Source: CALMEC01 sp963765105
GTDB lineage: Bacteria; Actinomycetota; Thermoleophilia; Miltoncostaeales; Miltoncostaeaceae
Length of the DNA: 64,000 nucleotides
NCBI GenBank assembly: GCA_963765105.1
Contig: CAVXUW010000004.1
Span: forward strand, 124,001-188,000
Reading direction: 5' to 3'
In this document: piece by piece, positions 1 through 8,751 of the stretch
Layout of the letters: each line of letters opens with the position of its first letter
Numbering within the stretch: the stretch's first letter is position 1
The notes under the pieces: model-generated
Database searches by the model: none
Seen by the model: only the letters and a program-made list of their open reading frames with translations
What the model was told of the DNA's origin: nothing
Made by a program: the position numbers and the translations under genes

Positions 1-362
1 CCGGCGACATCGGCGAACACGACGCTCCGTCCATCACGTCCCTCGCGCACCACGAGCGACTCGACGGCGACGCCTTGCTTCTTGGCAAATCCCTCGGCGG
101 CTTTGGTGGGTTTTCCGTCGTTGTCGAACGCCGCCGCGGCGGGCGGGCCGGACACGGACTTTGCCTCGCCGCTCTGGCGTTCGGGCAGGCCGGTGACGTT
201 GACGACGAAGCGCCGCGGCGCCACCCAGACACTGAGGACGTTGCTCGATAGCCCGTGCGTTTCCAGGGCGGTGGCGATGATGCCGGGCGCCTGCTGGACG
301 ATCTCTCGGCAGGCGCTTGACGGAAGCTCCTCGCATCCGATCTCGAGAAGCAGGTCAGGCAT
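1..362 (-). CDS. glyS: glycyl-tRNA synthetase beta subunit, N-terminal part (runs off window)
   Basis: This is the start of the beta chain of the alpha2-beta2 glycyl-tRNA synthetase, which charges tRNA-Gly in the cytoplasm. The reading frame opens with ATG at 362 and begins MPDLLLEIGCEELPSSAC, the typical GlyS opening (LLxEIGxEELP). It continues through VAPRRFVV and GPPAAAAFD to the window edge, so about 120 residues are present. The ATG lies 8 bases inside the 3' end of glyQ, so the two subunits are translationally coupled, as is usual for glyQS. Confidence 0.93.
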   Translation of the reverse strand, partial: MPDLLLEIGCEELPSSACREIVQQAPGIIATALETHGLSSNVLSVWVAPRRFVVNVTGLPERQSGEAKSVSGPPAAAAFDNDGKPTKAAEGFAKKQGVAVESLVVREGRDGRSVVFADVA

Positions 363-1237
363 TGGCCGTCTCTCCGTCGGGGGCATCGTCGTTCTCACCG
401 AGGTACGCCTGCGCCACACGGGCGGCCAGGGCGCGTACTCGCCAGATATAGGCCCCGCGCTCAGTGGGGCTAATGACGCCGCGGGCATCCAACAGGTTGA
501 ACGTGTGACTGCACTTCAGCACCTGGTCGTAGGCCGGAAGCACCAAGCCGGCGTCGAGACACCGGCCGCACTCGGCCTCGTGCTCACCAAACCGTCCAAA
601 CAGGGAATCGGTGTCGGCGATCTCGAAGTTGTAGCGGCTCCACTGCCGTTCGTTCTCGTGGTAGACGTCGCCGTAGGTCACGCCGTGGGCCCATTCCAGG
701 TCGTACACAGAACCGACACCCTGCAGGTACATGGCGATACGCTCCAGGCCATAGGTCAGCTCCGCCGAGATGGGTTTGAGGTCGATGCCACCAGCCTGTT
801 GGAAGTAGGTGAACTGGGTGATCTCCATCCCGTCCATCCACACTTCCCAGCCGAGGCCCCATGCGCCGAGTGTGGGGCCCTCCCAGTCGTCTTCGACAAA
901 GCGGATGTCGTGTTCGGCCGGGTTGATCCCAAGCGCAGTGAGCGAACCGAGGTAGAGGTCTTGCACGTCATCCGGTGAGGGTTTGAGGATGCACTTGGTA
1001 CTGGAAGTAGTGCTGAAGGCGGAAGGGGTTCTCGCCGTAGCGACCGTCGGTGGGGCGAATGGACGGCTCCACGTAGGCGGTGCGCCACGGTTTGGCGTCC
1101 AGGCTGCGCAGCAGCGTGGCCGGGTTGAACGTGCCTGCCCCGACCTCGGTGTGGTACGGGCTCATCAGCACGCACCCGCGTGAGGCCCAGTAGGCGTTCA
1201 GGTTCGTGATGACTTCCTGGAAGCTAGGTCCCGCCAA
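355..1237 (-). CDS. glyQ: glycyl-tRNA synthetase alpha subunit, with an apparent +1 frameshift
   Basis: This is the catalytic alpha chain of the two-subunit glycyl-tRNA synthetase. The first part reads FQEVITNLNAYWASRGCV, then EVGAGTFNPATLLR and PTDGRYGENPFRLQHYFQYQV. The rest, QDLYLGSLTALGI, VEDDWEGPTLGAWGLGWEVW, TQFTYFQQ and ELTYGLERIAMYLQ, lies in the next frame. Removing one base near 991 joins them as QVILKPSPDDVQDLYLG, which is the family sequence. The 883-base span is 294 codons plus one base. The start chosen is TTG at 1237, behind GGAGGAA with good spacing; a longer TTG start at 1282 would add an N-terminal extension not usual in GlyQ. An essential enzyme split by one base suggests a sequence error. 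Confidence 0.9.
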
Positions 1238-1294
1238 CCGTTCCTCCGTGTTCGCCGCGAGGTCGGGGAGTCTACCGAGCAACCGAGGGGACGG

Positions 1295-2023
1295 TTAGAG
1301 CGGAGCTGCCGCGCGCAACACCACCCCAAGATGCTCCTGAAGCACCAACCCCACCAGGCGTTCCACACCAACGGCGGCGCCGGGCGTAAGCGCATCCGCC
1401 GTCCCGGCCAGGGGCTGGCCCACCAGCTGGGCGAACGCCGCAAAGACGTCAGCATCGACTGGTTCGCCGAGACGGGAACAGTCCTGGCAGAGCCCGCCGC
1501 CGACGCGCGCGGAGAACCCCACCAGCGGTTCGGTGGACCCACACGATGCACATGTTGCCAATCGGGGCAGGATGCCTGCGACCACGAGAAGCTTCGCCAG
1601 CACGCCCAGAACAATCGGATCGTGCCGTGGCGGACGCTCGCTCGCCGGAGTCGTGGCGAGTAGTGCGAGTCCACGGGAGACCAGGTTGTAGGCCGCCTCG
1701 TTCGGCTCGTGCTCACCGAGCACGCGCATCGTCGCCTCAAGGATCGAGCTGGCGGCCCGGAGGCGATATCCCTCCACCCAGAGCCCGGCGTGCGATTCAA
1801 CCACCTGGGCCTGACGCACCGTGTGCATCTCGCCACGACCTTCGTGAAGGCCCAGATGCACCCGCACCCCCGGCTGAAGGCGCCCCCCGAGTTTGGATCC
1901 GGACTTGCGTGTGCCTTTGGCGATCGCGGAAACCCGTCCCCGCTCACGCGTGTAGAGCGTGAGCACGGTGTCGGCCTCGCCGTAACGAATGGCCCGCAAC
2001 ACAATCGCCTCGGTCTCGTACAC
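1295..2023 (-). CDS. recO: DNA repair protein RecO
   Basis: RecO acts with RecF and RecR in loading RecA at gaps and anneals single strands. The protein begins YETEAIVLRAIRYGEADTV, the RecO OB-fold opening, followed by LYTRERGRVSAIAKGTRK. A C-terminal zinc ribbon is visible as CASCGS and CQDCS. The GTG at 2023 gives 242 residues, close to the normal RecO length. ATG at 2098 is an in-frame alternative adding 25 residues without family similarity. The gene is divergent from the glutaredoxin gene and lies 57 bases before the chosen glyQ start. Confidence 0.9.
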   Translation of the reverse strand: MYETEAIVLRAIRYGEADTVLTLYTRERGRVSAIAKGTRKSGSKLGGRLQPGVRVHLGLHEGRGEMHTVRQAQVVESHAGLWVEGYRLRAASSILEATMRVLGEHEPNEAAYNLVSRGLALLATTPASERPPRHDPIVLGVLAKLLVVAGILPRLATCASCGSTEPLVGFSARVGGGLCQDCSRLGEPVDADVFAAFAQLVGQPLAGTADALTPGAAVGVERLVGLVLQEHLGVVLRAAAPL

Positions 2024-2106
2024 CTCAAGAGTGTGGCAGCCGCCGGCGGACACCAGCGGGCGGAGTTGGCGCCAAAGCTGGTTGGTCGTGAGCAACATCC
2101 CCTTTG

Positions 2107-2122
2107 ATACCCTCTGGGGTAT
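2107..2122. promoter_or_regulatory. perfect inverted repeat over the glutaredoxin start codon
   Basis: ATACCC-TCTG-GGGTAT is a perfect 6-base palindrome with a 4-base centre. It ends inside the ATG of the glutaredoxin gene and lies in the recO/grx divergent region. It resembles the ATACCC-N4-GGGTAT operators known for CsoR/CstR-type repressors, but no such regulator is in the window. Function as an operator is a guess. Confidence 0.3.
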
Positions 2123-2378
2123 GCCAGAGATCATTGTCTACACGAGCGATGCCTGCCCCTACTGCCTGCGGGCCAAGCGCCTCCTCGATCAGAAGGGCGC
2201 CGAGTACAACGAGATCCACATCGGACTCGGTGACTACGAGGCACGCCAGCGCATTGCCGAACTCACCGGACGCATGACGGTGCCGCAGATCATCGTCGAC
2301 GGCAACCCGATCGGCGGATGGGATGACCTGGCCGCACTCGAGCGGGCCGGCTCGCTCGACGGCCTGCTGGCGGGATAG
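2121..2378 (+). CDS. grxC: glutaredoxin (GrxC type)
   Basis: This is an 85-residue dithiol glutaredoxin, a thiol-disulfide oxidoreductase using glutathione or another low-molecular thiol. The active site CPYC is at residues 12-15 after IIVYTSDA. The cis-proline motif TVPQIIVDG and the GGWDDL motif follow in the normal places. The ATG at 2121 matches the normal N-terminus; upstream in-frame codons code for nothing recognisable. There is no clear Shine-Dalgarno sequence, and the palindrome over the start suggests repression or a nearly leaderless mRNA. It converges on the peptide transporter operon. Confidence 0.92.
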   Translation: MPEIIVYTSDACPYCLRAKRLLDQKGAEYNEIHIGLGDYEARQRIAELTGRMTVPQIIVDGNPIGGWDDLAALERAGSLDGLLAG

Positions 2379-2381
2379 AGC

Positions 2382-3470
2382 CTACGCGGTTGGGGTGACC
2401 GCGATCTCCTCCGCCTCCGCACGGGAGAGCGGGTACCAGCAGGCACACCCGTGGCCGACGCTCTCGGCGGCATCGAGACCCGGCACCTCGTGAGAGCACT
2501 TGTCGGGCACGTCGGACCGCTCGCCCTCGCCAATTTCGGCCGGTTGACCCAAGCCGAGCGCGACCTCGCGACCGTGGGCGCAGCGCGTGTGAAAGCGACA
2601 CCCGGGCGGTGGATTGGTCGGTGACGGCACATCCCCCACCAACACCTGACGTTTGCGCTCCCGCGCGAGCTTCGGATCCGGCACCGGGATCGCAGACAAA
2701 AGCGCGCTGGTGTAGGGATGGCGCGGCGCTCCGGTGATTTCTTCCGAATCCGCGAGCTCGACAATCTTGCCGAGATACATCACGGCGATGCGGTCGCACA
2801 CGTGGCGTACGACCGAGAGGTCGTGCGCGATGAAGATGATCGTGAGGCCCATCTCGCGTTTGAGGTCCTGGAGCAAGTTGATGATCTGGGCCTGGATGGA
2901 GACATCGAGCGCCGAGACCGGCTCGTCGGCCACGATGAGCTTGGGCTTTACGGCAATCGCGCGTGCCACACCGATGCGTTGACGCTGTCCGCCGGAGAAC
3001 TCGTGCGGGTAACGGTTGTAGTGCTCCGGGTTGAGACCGACCGTGTCCATCAGATCTTGCACCCGCTTCTTGCGCGCGGCCTCGGTCTTCTCCAGCTTGT
3101 GGATCTCAAATGGCTCGGCGATGACCGCCCCCACCGTCTTGCGGGGGTTGAGCGATGAGTAGGGGTCCTGGAAGATCATCTGCATCTCGCGACGCAACGG
3201 GAGCAGCTCACGACGGTTGAGCTGGGAGATCTCACGACCCTCGAAGCGAATCGACCCGCTTGTGGGGTCGAGGAGGCGCATCACCAAACGCGCGGTGGTT
3301 GACTTGCCACACCCGGACTCACCGACCAAACCAATCGTTTCGCCAGCGTTCACCGTAAACGACACCCCGTCCACCGCATGGACCGCCCCGATGGGCCGTT
3401 CGATCAAGATGCCGCTTTTGATCGGGAAGTGCTTGACCAGATCGGTGACTTCGATCAACGGCGTGCTCAT
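2382..3470 (-). CDS. oppF: oligopeptide/dipeptide ABC transporter ATP-binding protein (OppF/DppF type)
   Basis: This is the second ATPase of a peptide importer, 362 residues, peripheral on the inner face of the membrane. Visible motifs are Walker A GESGCGKST, the Q-loop in MIFQDPYSSLNP, the signature FSGGQRQRIGVARA, Walker B LIVADEPVSALD and the switch IAHDLSVV. The C-terminal oligo_HPY region PPGCRFHTRCAHG is typical of Opp/Dpp ATPases. The start overlaps the oppD stop by four bases (ATGA). It is the last gene of the oppC-A-B-D-F set. Confidence 0.94.
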   Translation of the reverse strand: MSTPLIEVTDLVKHFPIKSGILIERPIGAVHAVDGVSFTVNAGETIGLVGESGCGKSTTARLVMRLLDPTSGSIRFEGREISQLNRRELLPLRREMQMIFQDPYSSLNPRKTVGAVIAEPFEIHKLEKTEAARKKRVQDLMDTVGLNPEHYNRYPHEFSGGQRQRIGVARAIAVKPKLIVADEPVSALDVSIQAQIINLLQDLKREMGLTIIFIAHDLSVVRHVCDRIAVMYLGKIVELADSEEITGAPRHPYTSALLSAIPVPDPKLARERKRQVLVGDVPSPTNPPPGCRFHTRCAHGREVALGLGQPAEIGEGERSDVPDKCSHEVPGLDAAESVGHGCACWYPLSRAEAEEIAVTPTA

Positions 3471-4585
3471 TCGGCCCCTTTGCCGGTCGCGACCTCGACG
3501 ACGTCTCGTTCCAGCTCTTTGGACGCGACGGGATCGAGCGCGTCGCCCAGGGGGACTCGTTGGCGTGCCTCATCGGGTGTGGCGCCGGCACCCAGCTCGG
3601 CCCAGAGCGCGCGACGGACTGTTTGCGGGAGAAGGCAGGCCACATCGTGGTCGGCGCCGGCGGGCGCAAGACGCGGATCGATGTCGCGGTGGGCATCGCG
3701 CACGTAGGGGCACCGAGGGTGAAAACCGCATCCGGGCGGCCGATTAATGAGCGACGGCGGCCGACCCGCGATGGGCACGAGAGCTACATCGCGGGGGATG
3801 TCGAGGCGTGGAATTGAGCGGAGCAGCCCCCACGTGTAGGGGTGTTCCGGGTTGGCGAAGATCTCGTCAGTCGGCCCGCGCTCCACGATCCGGCCTGCGT
3901 ACATCACCGCGACGCGATCGGTGATCTGGGCGACGACGCCGAGATCGTGGGTGATCATGACGATGGCGGTGTCGAGTTCCTCCTGCAGGCGCTGCAGCAG
4001 ATCGAGGATCTGTGCCTGCACCGTTACGTCGAGAGCAGTCGTCGGCTCGTCGGCGATCAAGAGTTTGGGATCGTTAATGAGGGCCATGGCGATCATCACC
4101 CGCTGGCGCATACCGCCCGAGAACTCATGCGGGTAGGAGTCGAGCCGCCCGCCGGGGTCCGGCAGTCCCACCAAGCCGAGCATGTCCTCGGCCCGTCGTC
4201 GTGCAACCACGGTCGGCACATCAGCGTGCACCTGGACGGCTTCGACCAGCTGCTTTCCGATGGTGTAGAACGGGTGGAGCGACGACAACGGGTCCTGAAA
4301 GATCATCGCGATCTCTTGTCCCCGCAGACCGCGCATCTCGTCGTCGGACGCCGCCAAGAGATCGACACCGTCGAAGACAACCGATCCGGTGATTCGTGCG
4401 TTGCCCGCAAACCGTGTGAGCCCCATCACCGTGAGCGACGAGACGCTCTTGCCCGAGCCCGATTCGCCGACGATGCCGAGCGCGGTGCCCTTCTCAACGG
4501 TGTAGTTGATGCCATCAACGGCGCGCACGATGCCATCGTCGGTGACGAATTGAACGCTCAGATCCTTGACTTCGAGGAGCGCCAT
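3467..4585 (-). CDS. oppD: oligopeptide/dipeptide ABC transporter ATP-binding protein (OppD/DppD type)
   Basis: This is the first ATPase of the peptide importer, 372 residues. It shows Walker A GESGSGKS, MIFQDPLSSLHP, signature FSGGMRQRVMIAMAL, Walker B LLIADEPTTALD and THDLGVVAQITDRVAVMYAG. The oligo_HPY region RPPGCGFHPRCPY follows. The ATG shares one base with the oppB stop (TGATG), so translation is coupled. It pairs with the OppF-type ATPase downstream as a heterodimer, as known for this family. Confidence 0.94.
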   Translation of the reverse strand: MALLEVKDLSVQFVTDDGIVRAVDGINYTVEKGTALGIVGESGSGKSVSSLTVMGLTRFAGNARITGSVVFDGVDLLAASDDEMRGLRGQEIAMIFQDPLSSLHPFYTIGKQLVEAVQVHADVPTVVARRRAEDMLGLVGLPDPGGRLDSYPHEFSGGMRQRVMIAMALINDPKLLIADEPTTALDVTVQAQILDLLQRLQEELDTAIVMITHDLGVVAQITDRVAVMYAGRIVERGPTDEIFANPEHPYTWGLLRSIPRLDIPRDVALVPIAGRPPSLINRPPGCGFHPRCPYVRDAHRDIDPRLAPAGADHDVACLLPQTVRRALWAELGAGATPDEARQRVPLGDALDPVASKELERDVVEVATGKGAE

Positions 4586-5556
4586 CAGAGCCTCACTCGC
4601 GGGTCGATTCGTGCGTAGATGATGTCGACGATGAGGTTGAGGGTGATGATGAAGAACGCTCCCAGGAGGACGGTGCCTTGAACGACCGGCAGATCTCCTT
4701 GCTGGATACTCTGGAAAGCGAGCCGCCCGACACCTGGGATGTTGAACACCGTTTCGGTCAGCACGGCGCCCGCGAGCAAAAGCCCCAGATCCAGGCCGAT
4801 CAGTGTGACGATCGGTGTGATTGCCGACCGCACACCGTGTTTCACGACGACTGCCCCCTCAGCGAGGCCCTTTGCGCGGGCCGTGCGGATGTAGTCCTCC
4901 CCCATCGTCTCGATGAGATTCGCCCGCATGAAGCGCGCGTACGACGCGGCAAATGCGCTGGCTAGGACCATCCACGGCAACAGAAGACTGGCGGTGACAG
5001 CAATCGGGTTGGTGAAGATCGTGCCTGTCGGTGGATACGACCCTTGGCCGTTGAAGATCGGGACGAGCTTGCCGATGTCCTTGGAAAAGAGGTAGAGGGC
5101 GACCAGACCCAGCCAGTAGACCGGCGCCGAGATCGCGATGAGGGCCAATGTCATGGCGGTACGGTCCTGCCAGCGTCCCCGCTTTACCGCCGAGAGCATT
5201 CCGGTTGCCACCCCGGCAACAACCCACAGGATGGCCGCCCCGATACCCAAGGTGAGGGTGGCTGGCAGACGACTAAAGATGAGCGGCCGAACATCTTCGT
5301 TGTTCTGGTAGCTGCGACCGAAGTCGAAGTGAAAGACCAACCGCTCCATGTACTTCGCGTACTGCACGTACCATGGCTGGTCGAGCCCAAGCGTCTCGCG
5401 GATCGATGCGATCAGCGCCTCTGATGGCTGCCGCCCGGCTCGAAGCACCGCAGGATCGGTTGCCGGAAGCGTGTAGAAGATGATGAACGTGATGAAGCTG
5501 ACAAGGACGAGCAGCACCACCATCCACAACAGTCGTCGAATGATGAATGTGATCAT
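4585..5556 (-). CDS. oppB: peptide ABC transporter permease (OppB/DppB type)
   Basis: This is a 323-residue membrane permease. It starts with MITFIIRRLLWMVVLLVLV, the typical first helix of the DppB family. It carries the ATPase coupling helix region YIRTARAKGLAEGAVVVKHGVRSA, with its EAA-like ARAKGL motif, and ends in NLIVDIIYARIDPRVRL. About six transmembrane segments are expected. It follows oppA after a strong hairpin, so its level is probably lower than that of the binding protein. Confidence 0.94.
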   Translation of the reverse strand: MITFIIRRLLWMVVLLVLVSFITFIIFYTLPATDPAVLRAGRQPSEALIASIRETLGLDQPWYVQYAKYMERLVFHFDFGRSYQNNEDVRPLIFSRLPATLTLGIGAAILWVVAGVATGMLSAVKRGRWQDRTAMTLALIAISAPVYWLGLVALYLFSKDIGKLVPIFNGQGSYPPTGTIFTNPIAVTASLLLPWMVLASAFAASYARFMRANLIETMGEDYIRTARAKGLAEGAVVVKHGVRSAITPIVTLIGLDLGLLLAGAVLTETVFNIPGVGRLAFQSIQQGDLPVVQGTVLLGAFFIITLNLIVDIIYARIDPRVRL

Positions 5557-5594
5557 GGAGTCGTTGTCAGTTCGCTAGGAAACAGATGAATGCA

Positions 5595-5632
5595 CATGTG
5601 GGGCGGACCGCTCTCACGACCCGCCCCACATG
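5595..5632 (-). terminator. 12-bp perfect hairpin between oppA and oppB
   Basis: CATGTGGGGCGG and CCGCCCCACATG pair perfectly around a 14-base loop. The hairpin lies 15 bases past the oppA stop on the transcribed strand and 38 bases before oppB. There is no U-tract, so it may be a partial terminator or an mRNA stabiliser that keeps oppA in excess, a usual arrangement for binding-protein genes. Confidence 0.6.
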
Positions 5633-5647
5633 ACGTGACGCTTCCGA

Positions 5648-7420
5648 CTACTTCAGTGACGTGTACGCCAGGGCGTGGCCGGTGTCGTACTCGTTACCGA
5701 CCGCCTGAACGTCTTTCGAGCTGATGATTGCCGACTTGTCCCAGATCCACGGAATAGCCGGGGCCTGCTCGGCGATCAGCTTGTTGACGCCGGCCCAGGC
5801 CTTGTTGCGCTCCGGACCAATCGCCGCCGCCGCGGCCGCCGTCATTGCATCGTTGATTGCTGGCACATCGAGTTGCGGCCAGTTGACGTTGCCCTGCTGA
5901 AGGATGTTCTTTCCGTTGAACGTCGCGTCCAGCATCGCTTGAGGATCGGAGAAGTCTTTGAACCATCCGACGTTGGGGCAGATGGCCACCTTCTGCGACG
6001 GGACGCCGCAGAACTTGGTGTAGAGCGTCTCCTGCGGAACCAGACGGAAGTTCAGCTTGAACCCAAGGGCCTCAATCTGTCCCTGGAAGTTCTCTGACGT
6101 CTTCTTGCCAGGATCAGCGTTCGTGGCGATCGTCAGGAGCTTTTCCGTTCCGGTCCACTTGCCGTCCTTCACCGGCAGCCCCTCAGCTTGTGCCGCGTCC
6201 ATGTACTTACGCGCCACAGCAGGGTCGCCAGCAGGGTTCTTCATGAAGTCGAGGTCGGTGTTTTGCGTGAGACCACCTGCCTCTTCAAAACCGGGAATAC
6301 CCGGAGGAATCCACCCGTTAGCGATGTCACCAAGGACCTCGCCACCGCGCGTCAGGCGGAGGGCATTGCGGTCCGTGGCCGCGATGATGGCCTTACGGAT
6401 GTTGAGGTTGTCAAACGGCGCGACCTTCGTGTTGAAGGCGATGTACCGCGTACCACCAGAAGGAATCAAGATGACTTGATCCTTGTTGTTCGTGACGGCC
6501 TCCTTCAGCACCTCGGCCGGAGGCGAACCGGCGTCACAACAGATCGTCGCGGTTCCACTGAGAGTCCGGCGGGATGCCGCGGCCAGGTCTTCGTTGCCCT
6601 CCTGAATCTCGATCTCATCGAGGTAGGCGGGGCGGAAGTCCAAGGCCTTGTCCCAGTTGGGGTTGCGGACCATTGAGATGGACTTACCGGGGACACGCCC
6701 GACGGTCTTGCCTTCCGCGTCGTTCTTGACCATGTACGGGCCGGTGAACGCCACCTGCGAGTCGTACTCGCTTGGGATCTTCGCGTCAAACGGCTTGGCG
6801 TACTCCTCGGGCACGGGGGTCGTGATCGGCATCACGAGCGCCTGCGCCAGAAGCTGCGCCGCGGGGTCTTTGAGTTTGAAGACGATCGTCTGATCGTCCG
6901 GGGTGGTGATGCCGGAAATCGGGGCGATCGCACCAGTGCCGGCTTCCGGTGCTCCTTCGATCGAGCTGAAGTATGCGCCCGCGTAGCCATTCGGCACGTT
7001 CTTCGAGAAGGCACGCTCGATGGCGTACTTGACGTCCTTCGTCGTGACTTCACGGTTGACCGGGGGAGAGAACTTGACACCCTTCTTGATCTTCACCGTG
7101 ATGGTCTTGTTGTCGTCGGAGATCTCCGGGGGTCCCTCGGCGAGGTCCGGGACCGGGTTAACCGAGTCATCGGGCTCGTAGTTGTAGAGGGTCTTGTTCG
7201 TGGCAAAGCCGATCATGAAACCGAACGTGTAGTAGGTCTGACCGGGATCGAGGTAGTCAGTGTCACCGGCGGCAAGGAACGTGACCTTGCCACCCTGCTT
7301 ACCTTCGGTCGGAGCGCCCGCGCCGCCCGTGTCCTTGTCGTCGCCGCCACATGCGGTGACCACAAACGGAAGCGCGCCAAGCACGCCGACCAGAAGGGCC
7401 AAGCGTCGGGCCCTCTTCAT
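5648..7420 (-). CDS. oppA: peptide ABC transporter substrate-binding lipoprotein (family 5)
   Basis: This is a 590-residue extracellular solute-binding protein of SBP family 5. The ATG at 7420 sits behind AAGGAGG with ideal spacing; longer frames upstream are not coding. The N-terminus MKRARRLALLVG leads to the lipobox VTAC, so it is a membrane-anchored lipoprotein. Family features include PDLAEGPPEI and VKIKKGVKFSPPVNREVTTKDV near the N-terminus, the GPYMVK segment, and LRRTL-like and IRKAIIAATDR segments later. It lies between the two permease genes, an order (C-A-B-D-F) seen in some Actinobacteria. The substrate is probably a peptide but cannot be read from sequence. Confidence 0.93.
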   Translation of the reverse strand: MKRARRLALLVGVLGALPFVVTACGGDDKDTGGAGAPTEGKQGGKVTFLAAGDTDYLDPGQTYYTFGFMIGFATNKTLYNYEPDDSVNPVPDLAEGPPEISDDNKTITVKIKKGVKFSPPVNREVTTKDVKYAIERAFSKNVPNGYAGAYFSSIEGAPEAGTGAIAPISGITTPDDQTIVFKLKDPAAQLLAQALVMPITTPVPEEYAKPFDAKIPSEYDSQVAFTGPYMVKNDAEGKTVGRVPGKSISMVRNPNWDKALDFRPAYLDEIEIQEGNEDLAAASRRTLSGTATICCDAGSPPAEVLKEAVTNNKDQVILIPSGGTRYIAFNTKVAPFDNLNIRKAIIAATDRNALRLTRGGEVLGDIANGWIPPGIPGFEEAGGLTQNTDLDFMKNPAGDPAVARKYMDAAQAEGLPVKDGKWTGTEKLLTIATNADPGKKTSENFQGQIEALGFKLNFRLVPQETLYTKFCGVPSQKVAICPNVGWFKDFSDPQAMLDATFNGKNILQQGNVNWPQLDVPAINDAMTAAAAAAIGPERNKAWAGVNKLIAEQAPAIPWIWDKSAIISSKDVQAVGNEYDTGHALAYTSLK

Positions 7421-7470
7421 AAGTTCCTCCTTGGTTTGTTTTCGATGGGATGAGAGATGGAATATGGGTG

Positions 7471-8634
7471 TCATCGCGCCGTCCGAGGGTTGAGCGCATC
7501 CTGCAAGCCGTCGCCGACCAGGTTGAACGCCAGCACGGTAAAGAGCAGAGCCACACCCGGGAAGGTCATGTACCACCACGCCGAGGTGAAGGTGGAGGTG
7601 GCGTCTTGAATCATCGCGCCCCAGCTCGCCGTCGGCGGCTGAACGCCGATGCCCAGGAACGCAAGCGCCGCCTCGAACAGCACATTGGCGGGGATGAGGA
7701 GCGTGGCGTACACCATGATCGTCGCGACCAGGTTCGGAAGAATGTGTCGGAAGATGATGCGGGCGTCAGACGCCCCCAAGGAGCGCGCCGCCTCGACAAA
7801 TTCCTTCTCCCTCAGCGAGAGCACTTGGCCGCGAATGAGCCGCGCCATATACGGCCACTGCGAGAACGCGATCACGAAGATGACAAGAGGAAGGCCGGGG
7901 TTGATGAGCGTGGACTTCTCGTCGGAGAAAAGCAGGAGCGTCAGGCCACCGAGCGCGATGACAATGGCGGGAGAAAGACGGAGAAGCCAATCTGCCCGGG
8001 TGATCGCGCCAAAGCCCCCCCGTCCCCGAAGGTGCGAGATCGCCGCGAGGACAAGCGACACCACGACGATCACGACCGCCGCGATAAGCATGCGCCAACC
8101 GGTTCCCTGAGCGCGAAGACACCCGGCAATGGCGCAGGCGGCGCCAAGACCCAGGGCCAGCAAGAGGACCGGGAACGCCAGCACCAAGTCCATGGTGCGC
8201 GAGAGCAGCGTATCGATCTTGCCACGGTAGTACCCGGCGACCATGCCGATGACCACCCCGAGGATCACCACGATCGCCGTGGCGACAACCGCAGCGAAGA
8301 GAGAGACTCGAGCGCCATAGATCACCCGGCTCAGCACATCCCGCCCTAGCCCGTCCGTGCCGAGCTTGTAGTCACTGCTGGGGGCGGCGGCCGAACCAAA
8401 AGAGTCGAGCACCTTTGAGTTGAGCTCGTTGGGCGGGCGCGCACCGAGCAATTTGACCAACGGGCCCGCAAAGATCGCGACGAGCGTGAGGATGCCGATA
8501 AATCCGAGCGAAATGAGTGCAAGACGATCGTGCTTCAGGCGACGCCAGAACAGCTCGAGAGGCGAACGCGCCGCAATCTCAAGGACGGCGACACCTCCTT
8601 CGGTGCCGGTGCCGGTTTCCACGTTGGAACTCAT
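7471..8634 (-). CDS. oppC: peptide ABC transporter permease (OppC/DppC type) with an inserted membrane segment
   Basis: This is the second permease, about 387 residues from ATG 8634. It has the N-terminal OppC_N region (LFWRRLKHDRLALISL), HKLGTD-like KLGTDGLGRDVLSR, and the coupling region REKEFVEAARSLGASDARI. It ends GDGLQDALNPR. About 80 residues between LALGLGAAC and GLPLVIFVIAF are extra compared with usual DppC. They include two hydrophobic stretches (LIAAVVIVVVSLVLAAI and IVIALGGLTLLLF). The start is uncertain because no clear ribosome site is seen. The stretch 8635-8751 upstream holds no gene and probably carries the operon promoter. Confidence 0.92.
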   Translation of the reverse strand: MSSNVETGTGTEGGVAVLEIAARSPLELFWRRLKHDRLALISLGFIGILTLVAIFAGPLVKLLGARPPNELNSKVLDSFGSAAAPSSDYKLGTDGLGRDVLSRVIYGARVSLFAAVVATAIVVILGVVIGMVAGYYRGKIDTLLSRTMDLVLAFPVLLLALGLGAACAIAGCLRAQGTGWRMLIAAVVIVVVSLVLAAISHLRGRGGFGAITRADWLLRLSPAIVIALGGLTLLLFSDEKSTLINPGLPLVIFVIAFSQWPYMARLIRGQVLSLREKEFVEAARSLGASDARIIFRHILPNLVATIMVYATLLIPANVLFEAALAFLGIGVQPPTASWGAMIQDATSTFTSAWWYMTFPGVALLFTVLAFNLVGDGLQDALNPRTAR

Positions 8635-8751
8635 GGACCGACTACACCCCCATGGCGTGGGGCGATCATCGCGAGCAACGTGCCCTGGTGCTCTCGCGGG
8701 CAAGAGGTCTCATGCGGGCCAATCTACTCCTCAGGAAAGAATTTTCGGTAA

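Noticed and set aside
82..978. 298-residue plus-strand ORF
   Set aside because: It is antisense to glyQS, has no ribosome site and no family features; high GC makes long shadow frames.
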